Part shown: in pieces, positions 18,355 through 27,110 of the stretch
Layout: each line of letters starts with the position of its first letter
Numbering within the stretch: the first letter of the stretch is position 1
From: an uncultured Hyphomicrobiales bacterium
GTDB lineage: Bacteria > Pseudomonadota > Alphaproteobacteria > Rhizobiales > Beijerinckiaceae
Direction: 5' to 3'
Assembly (NCBI GenBank): GCA_903825465.1
Contig: CAIKAR010000030.1
Location: 248,001-312,000, forward strand
Length of the DNA: 64,000 bases
Made by a program: the position numbers and the translations under genes
Notes under the pieces: generated by a model
The model's database searches: none
Told to the model about the DNA's origin: nothing
The model's input: the letters and a program-made list of their open reading frames with translations, nothing else

Positions 18355-19707
18355 ATGGAAAAGATCCACGTGACAGCCATCGGCGGCTTGGAACTCGGTC
18401 GGCGGGCCCGGAGGCTTCGCGTCGACACGCTCGTGCGCCTGCGGTGGCTGGCGGTCGCCGGGCAAACCGCCGCTGTGCTGGCGACGCGGTTTCTGCTCGG
18501 CTTCGACTTGCCGCTTGAATATTGCCTCGCGGTGGTCGCCCTGTCGGTGTGGCTGAATATAGGACTGCGCATCCGATATCCCGTCAGCCATCGCCTCGCC
18601 GACAAAGCCGCTTTTGGGCTGCTGGCTTACGATGTCGCGCAATTGAGCGGCTTGCTCTATCTAACGGGCGGGCTTGAAAATCCTTTCGCTATTCTATTCC
18701 TCGCGCCCATCACCGCCGCCGCCGTCTCGCTGCCGCCGGTTTGGACAGCGCGATTGATGATCGTTGTGATCGCCGCGGCGTCCGTGCTCGCTTTCAATCA
18801 TTTCGAGCTTCCGTGGCCTGACGGCGAAAACATCGACATGCCCCTGATTTATGTGGCGGGCATCTGGACCTCGCTTGTTCTTGGCGCGGGTTTTATCGCG
18901 GTCTACGCGTCCCGCGTCGCGGGCGAGGCGCGCCAATTGTCCGACGCCCTCGCCGCCACGGAACTTGTGCTGGCGCGCGAGCAACATCTGACGCAATTGG
19001 ACGGACTGGCGGCGGCGGCTCACGAGTTGGGCACGCCGCTGGCGACGATCGCGCTGACGATCAAGGAATTGAGCAAAACCGTTCCGGAGGATTCCGCGTG
19101 GAGCGAGGATATCCGCCTCATCGCGCAGGAGGCTGGCCGTTGCCGCGACATTTTGGCGAAACTGGCCTCTCTCGGCGTCGAAGGCGACGGCATGTTCGAC
19201 AGCATGTCGGTGCGGCATCTTATCGAGGAAATAGTGGCGCCGCAGCGTATTTTCGGGCTGCCCGTCGAAATCGAGTGCTCCGGCGACGGTCCCGAACCCG
19301 TTGGCCGGCGTAGTCCGGGCATCCTTTACGGGCTCGGAAACCTGGTCGAAAACGCCGTCGATTTCGCGACGACCCGCGTCCGGGTGACCGCGCGCTGGTC
19401 TCCGGCCGACGTCAAGATTTCCATCGAGGACGATGGCCCGGGCTTCGCGCCCGAGGTTCTCTCCCGCTTGGGCGAACCCTATGTCACCACGCGAGGTTCC
19501 CGCGACACGGAGTCCGCCGAGGAGGCGTTCGGGCTTGGCTTGGGGCTCTTCATCGCCAAAACGCTGTTGGAGCGGTCGTCGGCGGAACTGTCGATGCAAA
19601 ACGCGACGCCGCCGGAAGCCGGCGCCCGCGTGGCGGTCCGATGGACTCGCGAGGAGTTCGAGCGCCGTGATCGGACGATTGATTCGCGCGACGCTCGAAT
19701 ATCTTGA
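18355..19707 (+). CDS. regB: Redox sensor histidine kinase RegB/PrrB
   Basis: A 450-residue membrane kinase with about six transmembrane helices in the first 190 residues. The quinone-site motif GGLENPF is at 105-111. The phospho-accepting His is His223 in AAHELGTPLATI, and the redox-sensing cysteine is Cys263 in GRCRDIL. The catalytic domain has the N box (GNLVENAVDFA), DDGPGF and GLGLGLFIAKTL. It phosphorylates RegA under low-oxygen or reduced conditions, controlling photosynthesis, respiration, CO2 or N2 fixation genes in relatives. regA follows 77 bp downstream. senC, often next to it, is absent. Confidence 0.95.
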   Translation: MEKIHVTAIGGLELGRRARRLRVDTLVRLRWLAVAGQTAAVLATRFLLGFDLPLEYCLAVVALSVWLNIGLRIRYPVSHRLADKAAFGLLAYDVAQLSGLLYLTGGLENPFAILFLAPITAAAVSLPPVWTARLMIVVIAAASVLAFNHFELPWPDGENIDMPLIYVAGIWTSLVLGAGFIAVYASRVAGEARQLSDALAATELVLAREQHLTQLDGLAAAAHELGTPLATIALTIKELSKTVPEDSAWSEDIRLIAQEAGRCRDILAKLASLGVEGDGMFDSMSVRHLIEEIVAPQRIFGLPVEIECSGDGPEPVGRRSPGILYGLGNLVENAVDFATTRVRVTARWSPADVKISIEDDGPGFAPEVLSRLGEPYVTTRGSRDTESAEEAFGLGLGLFIAKTLLERSSAELSMQNATPPEAGARVAVRWTREEFERRDRTIDSRDARIS

Positions 19708-19784
19708 TATAAGCGGCAAAACACCCGCCAAGGGGCCACGAGGTCGAGTTCGCGGCGCTTTGAACCCACGGGCGAAGGGGAAAA

Positions 19785-20336
19785 ATGACATCGGGCGACG
19801 TTTTTGATCTTCCCGACAAGTCGCTGTTGATCGTTGACGACGACCGGCCGTTCCAGACCCGGCTCCGCCGGGCGATGGAGGCTAGGGGCTTTGATGTGAG
19901 AACCTCCGATTCCGTCGCCGAGGGATTGGCGGAAATCGAAAGCAACTGTCCAGCGTTCGCCATCGTCGATCTCCGGCTGAACGATGGCAGCGGTCTCGAC
20001 GTCATCGGCGAGTTGAAGAAGCGTCGCTCGGACGCGCGGGGCATCGTTCTCACCGGATACGGAAACATCGTCACCGCCGTCACCGCCGTGAAGCTGGGGG
20101 CGTTCGACTATCTCGCGAAACCGGCCGATGGCGACGAAATATTCGCCGCATTGATGGCGACCGCCGCGAGCCGGCCGGAGCCGCCGGAGAACCCGATGTC
20201 CGCCGACCGCGTTCGTTGGGAGCATATTCAAAGGATTTACGAGATGTGCGACCGCAATGTGTCGGAGACGGCGCGCCGGCTCGCGATGCATCGCCGCACC
20301 TTGCAGCGCATCCTCGCCAAGCGGGCGCCGCGCTGA
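19785..20336 (+). CDS. regA: Redox response regulator RegA/PrrA/ActR
   Basis: A 183-residue response regulator. The receiver domain has the acidic pocket VDDDR, phosphoryl acceptor Asp62 (IVDLRLNDGSG), Thr in LTGYG and Lys in LAKPADG. A short proline linker (PEPPENP) leads to a Fis-type helix-turn-helix (SETARRLAMHRRTLQRILAKR), the RegA hallmark. It is the DNA-binding partner of RegB. It ends 6 bp from the convergent mmcB. Confidence 0.95.
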   Translation: MTSGDVFDLPDKSLLIVDDDRPFQTRLRRAMEARGFDVRTSDSVAEGLAEIESNCPAFAIVDLRLNDGSGLDVIGELKKRRSDARGIVLTGYGNIVTAVTAVKLGAFDYLAKPADGDEIFAALMATAASRPEPPENPMSADRVRWEHIQRIYEMCDRNVSETARRLAMHRRTLQRILAKRAPR

Positions 20337-20342
20337 ACGCGC

Positions 20343-20870
20343 CTAGGTGTCGAAGCCCGCGGCGCCGGGGTCGGCCAAGACGTGCAATCGATCCGCCGCC
20401 GACCGGGCGAAACGAAGCAGCATTTCCCGCCGGGTCGCCGGCGGCAGCCGGTGTTCAGGTCCGGGCCGCAAGAGATGGGCGCCATATTGGTCGGCGACGA
20501 TCAGGCCAGCGTCCGCGGGCATTATGTCAACCGGCGTGTCGGACGAAATCGCGAACAGCAGTTCATCGCAATGCTCGCGGTAATCCGGCCATTTTTGATC
20601 GGCGCGAAAGTCGGCGATCGAGGATTTCACCTCGACAATGACAATTCTCGACCGGGCGTCCAGCGCGACGATATCCGCGCGCCGCCCATTGCGCAGCGGC
20701 AGTTCAACAACGGTCGCCCAGCCCTGACAACGCAGCCATCGGCGCGCCCCGCGTTGGATGCGCAGAGCGGCCTCCGATTGGCGGCCATCGACGAGGGCCT
20801 GATCGACACGTGATTCCACCAGGGCCGTCGCTTGTTCGCGGAACGCGCGGCCAAGTTCTTCCATTCGCAT
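20343..20870 (-). CDS. mmcB: MmcB family DNA repair protein
   Basis: A 175-residue protein with a PD-(D/E)XK nuclease-like core: ADIVALD, then VEVKSSIADFRADQKWPDY, the family signature. In Caulobacter MmcB takes part in mitomycin-C damage repair. I start at ATG 20870, which follows GCGGAATC; another ATG two codons later is possible. It is divergent from the aminotransferase gene (108 bp). Confidence 0.88.
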   Translation of the reverse strand: MRMEELGRAFREQATALVESRVDQALVDGRQSEAALRIQRGARRWLRCQGWATVVELPLRNGRRADIVALDARSRIVIVEVKSSIADFRADQKWPDYREHCDELLFAISSDTPVDIMPADAGLIVADQYGAHLLRPGPEHRLPPATRREMLLRFARSAADRLHVLADPGAAGFDT

Positions 20871-20978
20871 GATTCCGCGCCCGTCTTCGATTGAAACAAG
20901 AATGACAGGCCCGGCCGGACGGCGCAATTCCGGCGCGGGCGTGGTAAGCGCCTACAGGACGCCATCGGAAACGCCTGA

Positions 20979-22127
20979 ATGAATCCGGTTTTCGCCGACC
21001 TGCCCACCACGATCTTCGAGGTCATGTCGTCCCTCGCGCGGGAAAAGCGGGCCATCAATCTCGGCCAGGGTTTCCCCGACGGCCCGGGTCCGGAGGATGT
21101 CAGGCGCAAGGCCGCCGAGGCGCTGATGAACGGCGACAATCAGTATCCTTCGATGATGGGCCTGCCGGAACTGCGCGCGGCCATCGCCGCGCACTACAAG
21201 CGCTTCCAGGGCGTCGACATCGACCCGGCGATGGAGACCATGGTGACATCGGGCGCGACCGAGGCTCTCGCCGGCGCCATTTTCGCGGCTATCGAACCCG
21301 GGGACGAGGTCGTGCTGTTTCAACCGATGTACGACGCCTATCTGCCGCTGGTTCGACGCGCTGGCGGCACGCCGAAATTCGTCACGCTGAAACCGCCCCA
21401 TTGGACATTCGACGAGGATGATCTCGACGCCGCCTTTTCGCCGCGCACGAAAGCCGTCGTCTTCAACAACCCGCTCAATCCCAGCGGCGTCGTCTACGCG
21501 CGGGATCAGGTCGAGCTGTTGGCGCGCTATTGCGCCAAATTCGGCGCCATCGCCATCTGCGACGAGGTTTGGGAGCATGTGATATTCGACGGAAGGCGGC
21601 ATATCTCGATGCTGGAAATTCCGTCGATGCGCGAACGGACGATCAAGATCGGCTCGGCGGGCAAGATTTTTTCGCTCACCGGCTGGAAGGTCGGCCTCGT
21701 CGTCGCCGCGCCCGACTTGATGAAAGTGATTTCAAAGTCGCACCAGTTTCTCACATTCACCACGCCGCCGAACCTGCAGACCGCCGTCGCCTACGGGCTT
21801 GGCAAGGACGAGGCCTATTTCGCCGGCATGCGCGCCATGTATCAACGCAGCCGCGACCGCTTCAGCGCCGGGCTCGCGGAATGCGGCTTTCCGGTTCTGC
21901 CGAGCGAGGCCACCTATTTTGTCAATGTCGATCTCGCCTCCATCGGCGAGACCGACGACGTGGCGTTCTGTCGCCGGCTGGTCGAGCGACACGGCGTCGC
22001 CGCGATTCCGGTCTCGGCCTTTTACGCCGAGAACCACGTGCGCGGGGTCGCGCGCTTTTGTTTCGCCAAAGACGATGCGACACTCGACGCAGGACTGGTC
22101 CGGCTGCGCGGAGCGGTCCGGCGCTGA
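20979..22127 (+). CDS. Class I/II PLP-dependent aminotransferase
   Basis: A 382-residue fold-type I aminotransferase. It shows NLGQGFPDGPGP near the start, a substrate/PLP segment NNPLNPSG, CDEVWEH, and the PLP lysine in SAGKIFSLTGWKVG. The GQGFPDG start and the size resemble the kynurenine/methionine aminotransferase group (YbdL-like). The amino donor cannot be fixed by eye. It is followed 11 bp later by a putrescine-type binding protein, so the pair may act in amine or amino-acid use. Confidence 0.85.
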   Translation: MNPVFADLPTTIFEVMSSLAREKRAINLGQGFPDGPGPEDVRRKAAEALMNGDNQYPSMMGLPELRAAIAAHYKRFQGVDIDPAMETMVTSGATEALAGAIFAAIEPGDEVVLFQPMYDAYLPLVRRAGGTPKFVTLKPPHWTFDEDDLDAAFSPRTKAVVFNNPLNPSGVVYARDQVELLARYCAKFGAIAICDEVWEHVIFDGRRHISMLEIPSMRERTIKIGSAGKIFSLTGWKVGLVVAAPDLMKVISKSHQFLTFTTPPNLQTAVAYGLGKDEAYFAGMRAMYQRSRDRFSAGLAECGFPVLPSEATYFVNVDLASIGETDDVAFCRRLVERHGVAAIPVSAFYAENHVRGVARFCFAKDDATLDAGLVRLRGAVRR

Positions 22128-22138
22128 GGGAGAAGTCT

Positions 22139-23224
22139 GTGCGTATATTCGCTGTTTCGCTTCTGGCTTTCGCCATGCTCGCCGCGCCCGCGCTGGCGCA
22201 GGAAAAAGTCGTCAACGTCTACAACTGGTCCGATTACATCGATCCGAAGGCGCTCGATGATTTTTCGAAGGAAACCGGAATCAAGGTCGTTTACGACACC
22301 TATGATTCCAATGAAACGCTTGAGACCAAGCTCTTGGCTGGAAACACCGGCTACGATGTCGTCGTGCCCTCGGCGACCTTCCTGCAACGGCAGATCAAGG
22401 CGGGCGTCTACCAAAAACTCGACAAGTCGAAGCTGCCGAATTTGAAGGGCATGTGGCCGGAGGTGATGGCGCGCCTCGCCGCCTACGACCCCGGCAACCA
22501 ATACGCCGTCAACTACATGTGGTTCACCACGGGCATCGCCTTCAATGTCGACAAGGCCAAGCAGCGCATGGGCGGCAAGCCCATCGACTCCTGGGACACG
22601 GTGTTCAAGCCGGAAAACCTCAGGAAATTCGCCGACTGTGGCGTTTACATGCTCGACAGCCCCGAGGATGTCTTCACGTCCGAATTGAAATATCTCGGCG
22701 TCAATCCGGATTCGAAAAACCCCGCCGACATCAAAAGGGCCGCCGACGCGTTGATGCGCGTGAAGCCGTTCGTCAAGAAATTCCACTCGTCGGAATACAT
22801 CAACGCGCTCGCCAACGGTGACATCTGTCTCGCGGTGGGATGGGCCGGCGACACCTTCCAGGCGCGCGCCCGGGCGAAGGAAGCGGGCAACGGCGTCGAT
22901 ATCGACTATGTCGTGCCGAAGGAGGGCGCGCTGATGTCGCTCGACAATCTGGCGATCCCCAAGGACGCGCCGCATGTCGCGGAAGCATACGCCTTCATCG
23001 ACTTTTTACTGCGGCCGGAAATCGCGGCGCGCAACACCGCCGCGACGAATTTCGCCAATGGCGTGATCGCGTCGAAGCCGCTGATCGACAAGGAAATTCT
23101 GGACAATCCCTCGATCTATCCGCGCGAGGACGGCCTCAAGAACCTCTTCGTCGTCTCGCCCTATGATCAAGCGACGCAGAAAATAGTCACGCGGGAATGG
23201 ACGCGGGTGAAGACGGGAAAGTGA
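22139..23224 (+). CDS. Polyamine-type ABC transporter substrate-binding protein (PotF-like)
   Basis: A 361-residue periplasmic binding protein starting at a GTG (22139) preceded by GAGGGAGAAG. The signal peptide ends ALAQ (about residue 21). The mature start VVNVYNWSDYIDP is characteristic of PotD/PotF proteins for spermidine or putrescine, and AVNYMWFTTGIAFN, LDSPEDVF and VGWAGDTFQAR also match. No permease or ATPase gene is adjacent, so it is either an orphan or works with a distant transporter. It is translationally close to the aminotransferase. Confidence 0.88.
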   Translation: MRIFAVSLLAFAMLAAPALAQEKVVNVYNWSDYIDPKALDDFSKETGIKVVYDTYDSNETLETKLLAGNTGYDVVVPSATFLQRQIKAGVYQKLDKSKLPNLKGMWPEVMARLAAYDPGNQYAVNYMWFTTGIAFNVDKAKQRMGGKPIDSWDTVFKPENLRKFADCGVYMLDSPEDVFTSELKYLGVNPDSKNPADIKRAADALMRVKPFVKKFHSSEYINALANGDICLAVGWAGDTFQARARAKEAGNGVDIDYVVPKEGALMSLDNLAIPKDAPHVAEAYAFIDFLLRPEIAARNTAATNFANGVIASKPLIDKEILDNPSIYPREDGLKNLFVVSPYDQATQKIVTREWTRVKTGK

Positions 23225-23298
23225 CGCGGACTCTCTGATGGCGGCGCGCTCCATGGCGAGGGCGACCGTACCTTTGTCGCGGTCGGAGGTCGCGACGT

Positions 23299-23619
23299 TC
23301 AGATCGCCCCGTTGATCCACTTCACCAGTTCGCCCTTGGGCGCGGCGCCAACCTTCTGCGAACCCAGCTTGCCGTCCTTGAACAGCATGAGCGTCGGGAT
23401 CGAGCGGATGCCGAGCTTTGACGACACGCCCGGGTTCTCGTCGACATTCAGCTTGACGATCTTGACCTTGCCAGCCATTTCCGCGCCGATTTCCTCAAGC
23501 GATGGGCCAATCATCTTGCAGGGGCCGCACCACTCGGCCCAGAAATCGACCACAACGGGCTCTTTCGACATTAAGACGTCGGCCTCGAAGGTGGCGTCGG
23601 TGGTCTTGTGGGTCGACAT
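23299..23619 (-). CDS. trxA: Thioredoxin
   Basis: A 106-residue thioredoxin with the redox motif WCGPC in [14 protein letters not shown], the conserved cis-Pro segment [11 protein letters not shown] and the buried Asp (VVDFWAEW). It reduces protein disulfides in the cytoplasm; no signal peptide is present. I use ATG 23619, 7 bases after AAGGA; the frame opens 15 residues earlier without a site. It is convergent with the binding-protein gene. Confidence 0.93.
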   Translation of the reverse strand: MSTHKTTDATFEADVLMSKEPVVVDFWAEWCGPCKMIGPSLEEIGAEMAGKVKIVKLNVDENPGVSSKLGIRSIPTLMLFKDGKLGSQKVGAAPKGELVKWINGAI

Positions 23620-23804
23620 GGGAGGTCCTTTCCACCCGAAGCGGGGGTTATCTGCGTCGGTCAAAGGTAGGTATCGCCGCCGGCGCCGTCAAGACGGCCC
23701 CGCGAACGGCCGCCTCGGCGTTGCCCGGCGAAAGCCAATATTCTATTTTCCGACCGCCGCGTTCAACGACGGCTAAATCAAATATGGCGCGACGGAGGAT
23801 CTCG

Positions 23805-24713
23805 ATGGACGACATCACGCTTCTCAGCACCGAGGACATGCCCTTCGAGGAGGTCCGCCGCGGCCGCGTCCACATGATCCGCCGCAAGCGATTGCCTTTG
23901 GAATCGGGCATATCCGGCGTCACGATGGAATATTCGCTGTCGATTGTGCCCGATGGCTACTTCACGCCGCGCCACAAGCATAATTTCGATCAAATTCGCT
24001 ACACGCTGTCCGGCGAGCAGAGCACCGGGCTTGGCGATCTCGCGGCTGGCGAATGCGGCTATTTCCCGGAAGGAAGCTATTACGGACCGCAGAAGCAAGA
24101 TGGCGAATGCGCCTGCCTCGTGCTGCAGTTCCAGGGCGCGAGCGGCGAACATCTGCTCACCAATGAGGAAATGAACGCCACCTACGAAAAACTCCTGGCG
24201 GCGGGCGGCAGGTTTGAAAACGGGATCTACAAGGGCTTTAAACCGGACGGCACGTCCAAGAACAAGGATTCCTATGAAGCGATATGGGAGGCGCACGAAG
24301 GGCGCGACCTCGAATTTCCGCCTGAGCGCTTCCGTCAGCCGGTGATGATGCTCACCAACAATTACCGCTTTTGGCCCGATCGAAAAACGCCGGGCGTTTC
24401 GATCAAGCATCTTGGCGCGTTTGGCGAGGCCCGAACAGCGATTTTCTTCCAGCGGCTGGCGCCCGGCGCCGCGCTGCCCGCGGGCACACAGGAAGACGCC
24501 GAGCTGAGATATGTCCTCGACGGCGCCTTCGACTATGAGGGCAAGACGTGGGGCAAGGGCACATACATGTTTGTGCGCAATGGCGCGAAAACGGGCGAGC
24601 TCAGAAGTCCCGCCGGCGCGACATTCTTCACCATCGCGCTCCCCGGTCTCGCCGACCTCAGGGCATGCATGGCCGCCGGCCAGCCCTTTCCCTGGCAGGT
24701 GGCCAGCGCCTGA
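23805..24713 (+). CDS. Cupin-domain protein (two-barrel)
   Basis: A 302-residue soluble protein. The first cupin barrel has a metal-site pattern at PRHKHNFDQIRYTLSGE (about 55-71) followed by GYFPEGSYYGPQ. The second (about 200-290) has AELRYVLDGAFDYEGKTWGKGTY and lacks a clear His pair. It may be a dioxygenase or isomerase; no substrate is indicated. The ATG at 23805 has GGAGG 6 bases upstream and is preferred over the ATG at 23784. Confidence 0.65.
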   Translation: MDDITLLSTEDMPFEEVRRGRVHMIRRKRLPLESGISGVTMEYSLSIVPDGYFTPRHKHNFDQIRYTLSGEQSTGLGDLAAGECGYFPEGSYYGPQKQDGECACLVLQFQGASGEHLLTNEEMNATYEKLLAAGGRFENGIYKGFKPDGTSKNKDSYEAIWEAHEGRDLEFPPERFRQPVMMLTNNYRFWPDRKTPGVSIKHLGAFGEARTAIFFQRLAPGAALPAGTQEDAELRYVLDGAFDYEGKTWGKGTYMFVRNGAKTGELRSPAGATFFTIALPGLADLRACMAAGQPFPWQVASA

Positions 24714-25025
24714 CGTCGGCGCACAGCCTACGCTATCGGACAATCTCGAAAAACGTTGCGCGACGGCCGCGCTGCATATTTTTCAGGCGGGAAGTCCGTA
24801 TATTATTTAGGCATATTTTTTGCCGCTTAATTGGGCACCCAAGCGCTTCCCCGCGCATTTATCGCCCCAATTGAGCTGAACTCCTTGGCGCATCGTTAAA
24901 ATTTCGTCTGGCACGACCCTTGAAAGGGACCCTGCGGTCGCATCCGCCTCGCTTAGGGGGGCGAAAGTACCGAACCGGCGTTGGCGCCCACGGCGTCTTT
25001 GGAACGGCAAAGCAGGGATAGACTC
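24714..25025 (+). other. 312-bp intergenic region upstream of glnK
   Basis: No gene is seen. The central part (24775-24900) is AT-richer than its surroundings and holds two imperfect inverted half-sites, AATTGGGC near 24829 and GCCCCAATT near 24866. These could be activator sites; I cannot assign them to NtrC with confidence. The sigma-54 promoter lies at its downstream end. Confidence 0.5.
24909..24924 (+). promoter_or_regulatory. Sigma-54 (RpoN) promoter of glnK-amtB
   Basis: TGGCACG (24909-24915), 4 bp, then TTGAA (24920-24924), against the consensus TGGCAC-N5-TTGCW. The -24 element is perfect and the -12 element has GA for GC. It lies 102 bp before the glnK ATG. The family context (PII and ammonium channel genes are classic NtrC/RpoN targets) supports it. 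Confidence 0.75.
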
Positions 25026-25364
25026 ATGAAAATAGTTATGGCGGTTATCAAACCATTCAAGCTGGAGGAGGTTCGCGACGCGTTGACCGCGGTCGGCGTT
25101 CACGGCCTCACAGTCACTGAAGTCAAGGGATATGGCCGGCAGAAAGGCCATACGGAAATCTACCGGGGCGCGGAATACGCGGTCAGCTTTCTTCCCAAGC
25201 TGAAAATTGAAGTCGCGATTCCCTCCGAGCTGCTGACGCAAGTGATCGACGCCATTGTCGCGTCCGCGCGCACCGGCCAGATCGGCGACGGCAAGATATT
25301 CGTCAGCGCGCTTGAGCAGGCTGTTCGCATCCGCACCGGTGAAAAAGACACCGACGCCCTCTGA
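25026..25364 (+). CDS. glnK: Nitrogen regulatory protein PII (GlnK)
   Basis: A 112-residue PII signal protein that senses ATP/ADP and 2-oxoglutarate and gates AmtB. The T-loop is complete with the uridylylation site Tyr51 (EIYRGAEYAV), and the C-terminal signature TGQIGDGKIFV and the RTGEKD end match GlnK/GlnB. The adjoining amtB, 31 bp downstream, identifies it as GlnK rather than GlnB. Expression is likely driven by the sigma-54 promoter under nitrogen limitation. Confidence 0.97.
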   Translation: MKIVMAVIKPFKLEEVRDALTAVGVHGLTVTEVKGYGRQKGHTEIYRGAEYAVSFLPKLKIEVAIPSELLTQVIDAIVASARTGQIGDGKIFVSALEQAVRIRTGEKDTDAL

Positions 25365-25395
25365 TCCAGTTTCTCACATCAACCAGGAGTAAAAA

Positions 25396-26934
25396 ATGAA
25401 AACCGTTCCTCACCTGGGAACGGCCGCGAAGGCGGTCGGACTCGGAATACTCGCGGCGGCGCTGTTGGCCGGCGTCGCCTACGCGCAGGACGCCGCCGCT
25501 CCCGCGGCCGCCGCCGCGGCGGCGCCAACCCCGAACCCGGGCGACACAGCCTGGATGCTGACATCGTCCGCGCTGGTGCTGATGATGTCGATCCCTGGAC
25601 TGGCGTTGTTCTACGGCGGCCTCGTGCGCACGAAGAACATGCTGTCGGTGCTGACGCAGGTCATGGCCATCGTTTCAATGGTCGGCGTGCTTTGGGTGCT
25701 CTACGGCTACTCGATCGCGCTGGGCGACACGAGCGGCTCGATGGTCGCGTATATCGGCGGCTTCGGCAAAAAATTCCTGATGGGCGTTGACGCGAATTCG
25801 ACCGTCCCGACCTTCACCAACGGCCACGTCATTCCGGAATACGCCTACATGGTGTTCCAGATGACCTTCGCGATGATCACGCCCGCGTTGATCGTCGGCG
25901 CCTTCGCCGAGCGCATGAAGTTCTCCGCCGTCATGCTGTTCATGCTGATCTGGGTGACCTTCATCTACTTCCCGATCGCGCACTGGGTCTGGGCCACGGC
26001 CGCTCCCGACGACATCGCCAACGCCGCGAAGGCCCTCGCCGCCGCTGGAACGGACGAAGCCGCCAAGACCGCCGCGCAGGCGAAGCTTGACGACGTCACC
26101 GGAGCCGTTGGCTGGCTGGCGGCTGGCAGCGCCTCGTGGATGAACGGCGTCGGCGCCCTCGACTTCGCGGGCGGCACGGTCGTGCACATCAACGCCGGCA
26201 TCGCGGGCCTGGTTGGCGCGCTTATGCTTGGGAAACGCGTCGGCTACGGCAAGGAGCAGATGACGCCCCATTCGCTGACGATGACCATGATCGGCGCCGC
26301 GCTGCTCTGGGTCGGCTGGTTTGGCTTCAACGCGGGCTCGAACCTCGAGGCCAACGGCACGACGGCGCTCGCCTTCGTCAACACGATGGTCGCCACGGCC
26401 GCCGCCGCCATCTCCTGGCTCATGGTCGAGTGGATGTTCAAGGGCAAGCCTTCGCTCCTGGGCATGGCCTCGGGCGCGGTCGCCGGCCTCGTCGCCGTGA
26501 CGCCCGCCTCGGGCTTCGCGGGTCCGATGGGCTCGGTTGTGCTTGGCCTGCTCGTCTCGCCGCTCTGCCTGTTCTTCGTCTCCACGGTGAAGAACAAGCT
26601 CGGCTACGACGACGCGCTCGACGTGTTCGGCGTGCACTGCGTCGGCGGCATCTTCGGCGCCTTGGCGACGGGCATTCTTGTCAACCCGGCGCTCGGTGGC
26701 GTTGGCATCACCGACTACACCAACATCGCCGGCAACAACGCGGGCGTCTACGCGATGGGTCCGCAGATGATAGCGCAGTTGACAGCGGTGCTGGCGACGC
26801 TGCTCTGGTCGGGTATTGGCTCGGCGATCATCTACAAGATCGTCGATCTGATCGTCGGACTGCGGGTTCCGGTGGACGCCGAGCGCGAAGGCCTCGATGT
26901 CTCGGAACACGGCGAGCGAGCCTACAACTACTGA
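25396..26934 (+). CDS. amtB: Ammonium transporter AmtB
   Basis: A 512-residue Amt channel with a cleavable signal peptide ending AYAQ, followed by an Ala/Pro-rich linker and eleven membrane helices. Typical segments are LALFYGGLVRTKNML, HWVWATA, GGTVVHINAGIAGL (with the twin-His region) and the late FGVHCVGGIFGALATGI. It conducts ammonium and is blocked by GlnK. Unusually, an Ala/Lys-rich stretch of roughly 35-40 residues (about 202-238) is inserted after HWVWATA, in what should be an external loop. A strong terminator follows. Confidence 0.96.
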   Translation: MKTVPHLGTAAKAVGLGILAAALLAGVAYAQDAAAPAAAAAAAPTPNPGDTAWMLTSSALVLMMSIPGLALFYGGLVRTKNMLSVLTQVMAIVSMVGVLWVLYGYSIALGDTSGSMVAYIGGFGKKFLMGVDANSTVPTFTNGHVIPEYAYMVFQMTFAMITPALIVGAFAERMKFSAVMLFMLIWVTFIYFPIAHWVWATAAPDDIANAAKALAAAGTDEAAKTAAQAKLDDVTGAVGWLAAGSASWMNGVGALDFAGGTVVHINAGIAGLVGALMLGKRVGYGKEQMTPHSLTMTMIGAALLWVGWFGFNAGSNLEANGTTALAFVNTMVATAAAAISWLMVEWMFKGKPSLLGMASGAVAGLVAVTPASGFAGPMGSVVLGLLVSPLCLFFVSTVKNKLGYDDALDVFGVHCVGGIFGALATGILVNPALGGVGITDYTNIAGNNAGVYAMGPQMIAQLTAVLATLLWSGIGSAIIYKIVDLIVGLRVPVDAEREGLDVSEHGERAYNY

Positions 26935-26941
26935 CACGACG

Positions 26942-26972
26942 CCCGCGCGCCAATGGGCGCGCGGGTTTCATT
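26942..26972 (+). terminator. Terminator after amtB
   Basis: A perfect 10-bp GC stem (26942-26951 with 26956-26965), a 4-nt loop, then tttcattt. Confidence 0.8.
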
Positions 26973-26984
26973 TCCTCCCAACGG

Positions 26985-27013
26985 GCGGCGCTCTTCGAGC
27001 GCCGCTTTTTTTT
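26985..27013 (+). terminator. Second, stronger terminator between amtB and ftsK
   Basis: A 9-bp stem (26985-26993 with 26997-27005), loop TTC and eight Ts (27006-27013). Together with the first hairpin it isolates ftsK from the nitrogen operon. Confidence 0.9.
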
Positions 27014-27034
27014 CAACCAGCCGAAAAGACAAGG

Positions 27035-27049
27035 TTAAACGAGCGTTAA
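27035..27049 (+). promoter_or_regulatory. CtrA-type binding site upstream of ftsK
   Basis: TTAA-N7-TTAA with exact 7-bp spacing (27035-27038 and 27046-27049), followed by CC. This matches the alphaproteobacterial CtrA full site. It lies 61 bp before the ftsK start. ftsK is a cell-cycle regulated gene in relatives. Confidence 0.65.
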
Positions 27050-27110
27050 CCGCGGATGGTTAGGTTTCCCGACATCAATCGTCTCAGACGCCCGCTATTT
27101 GGATCAATCG

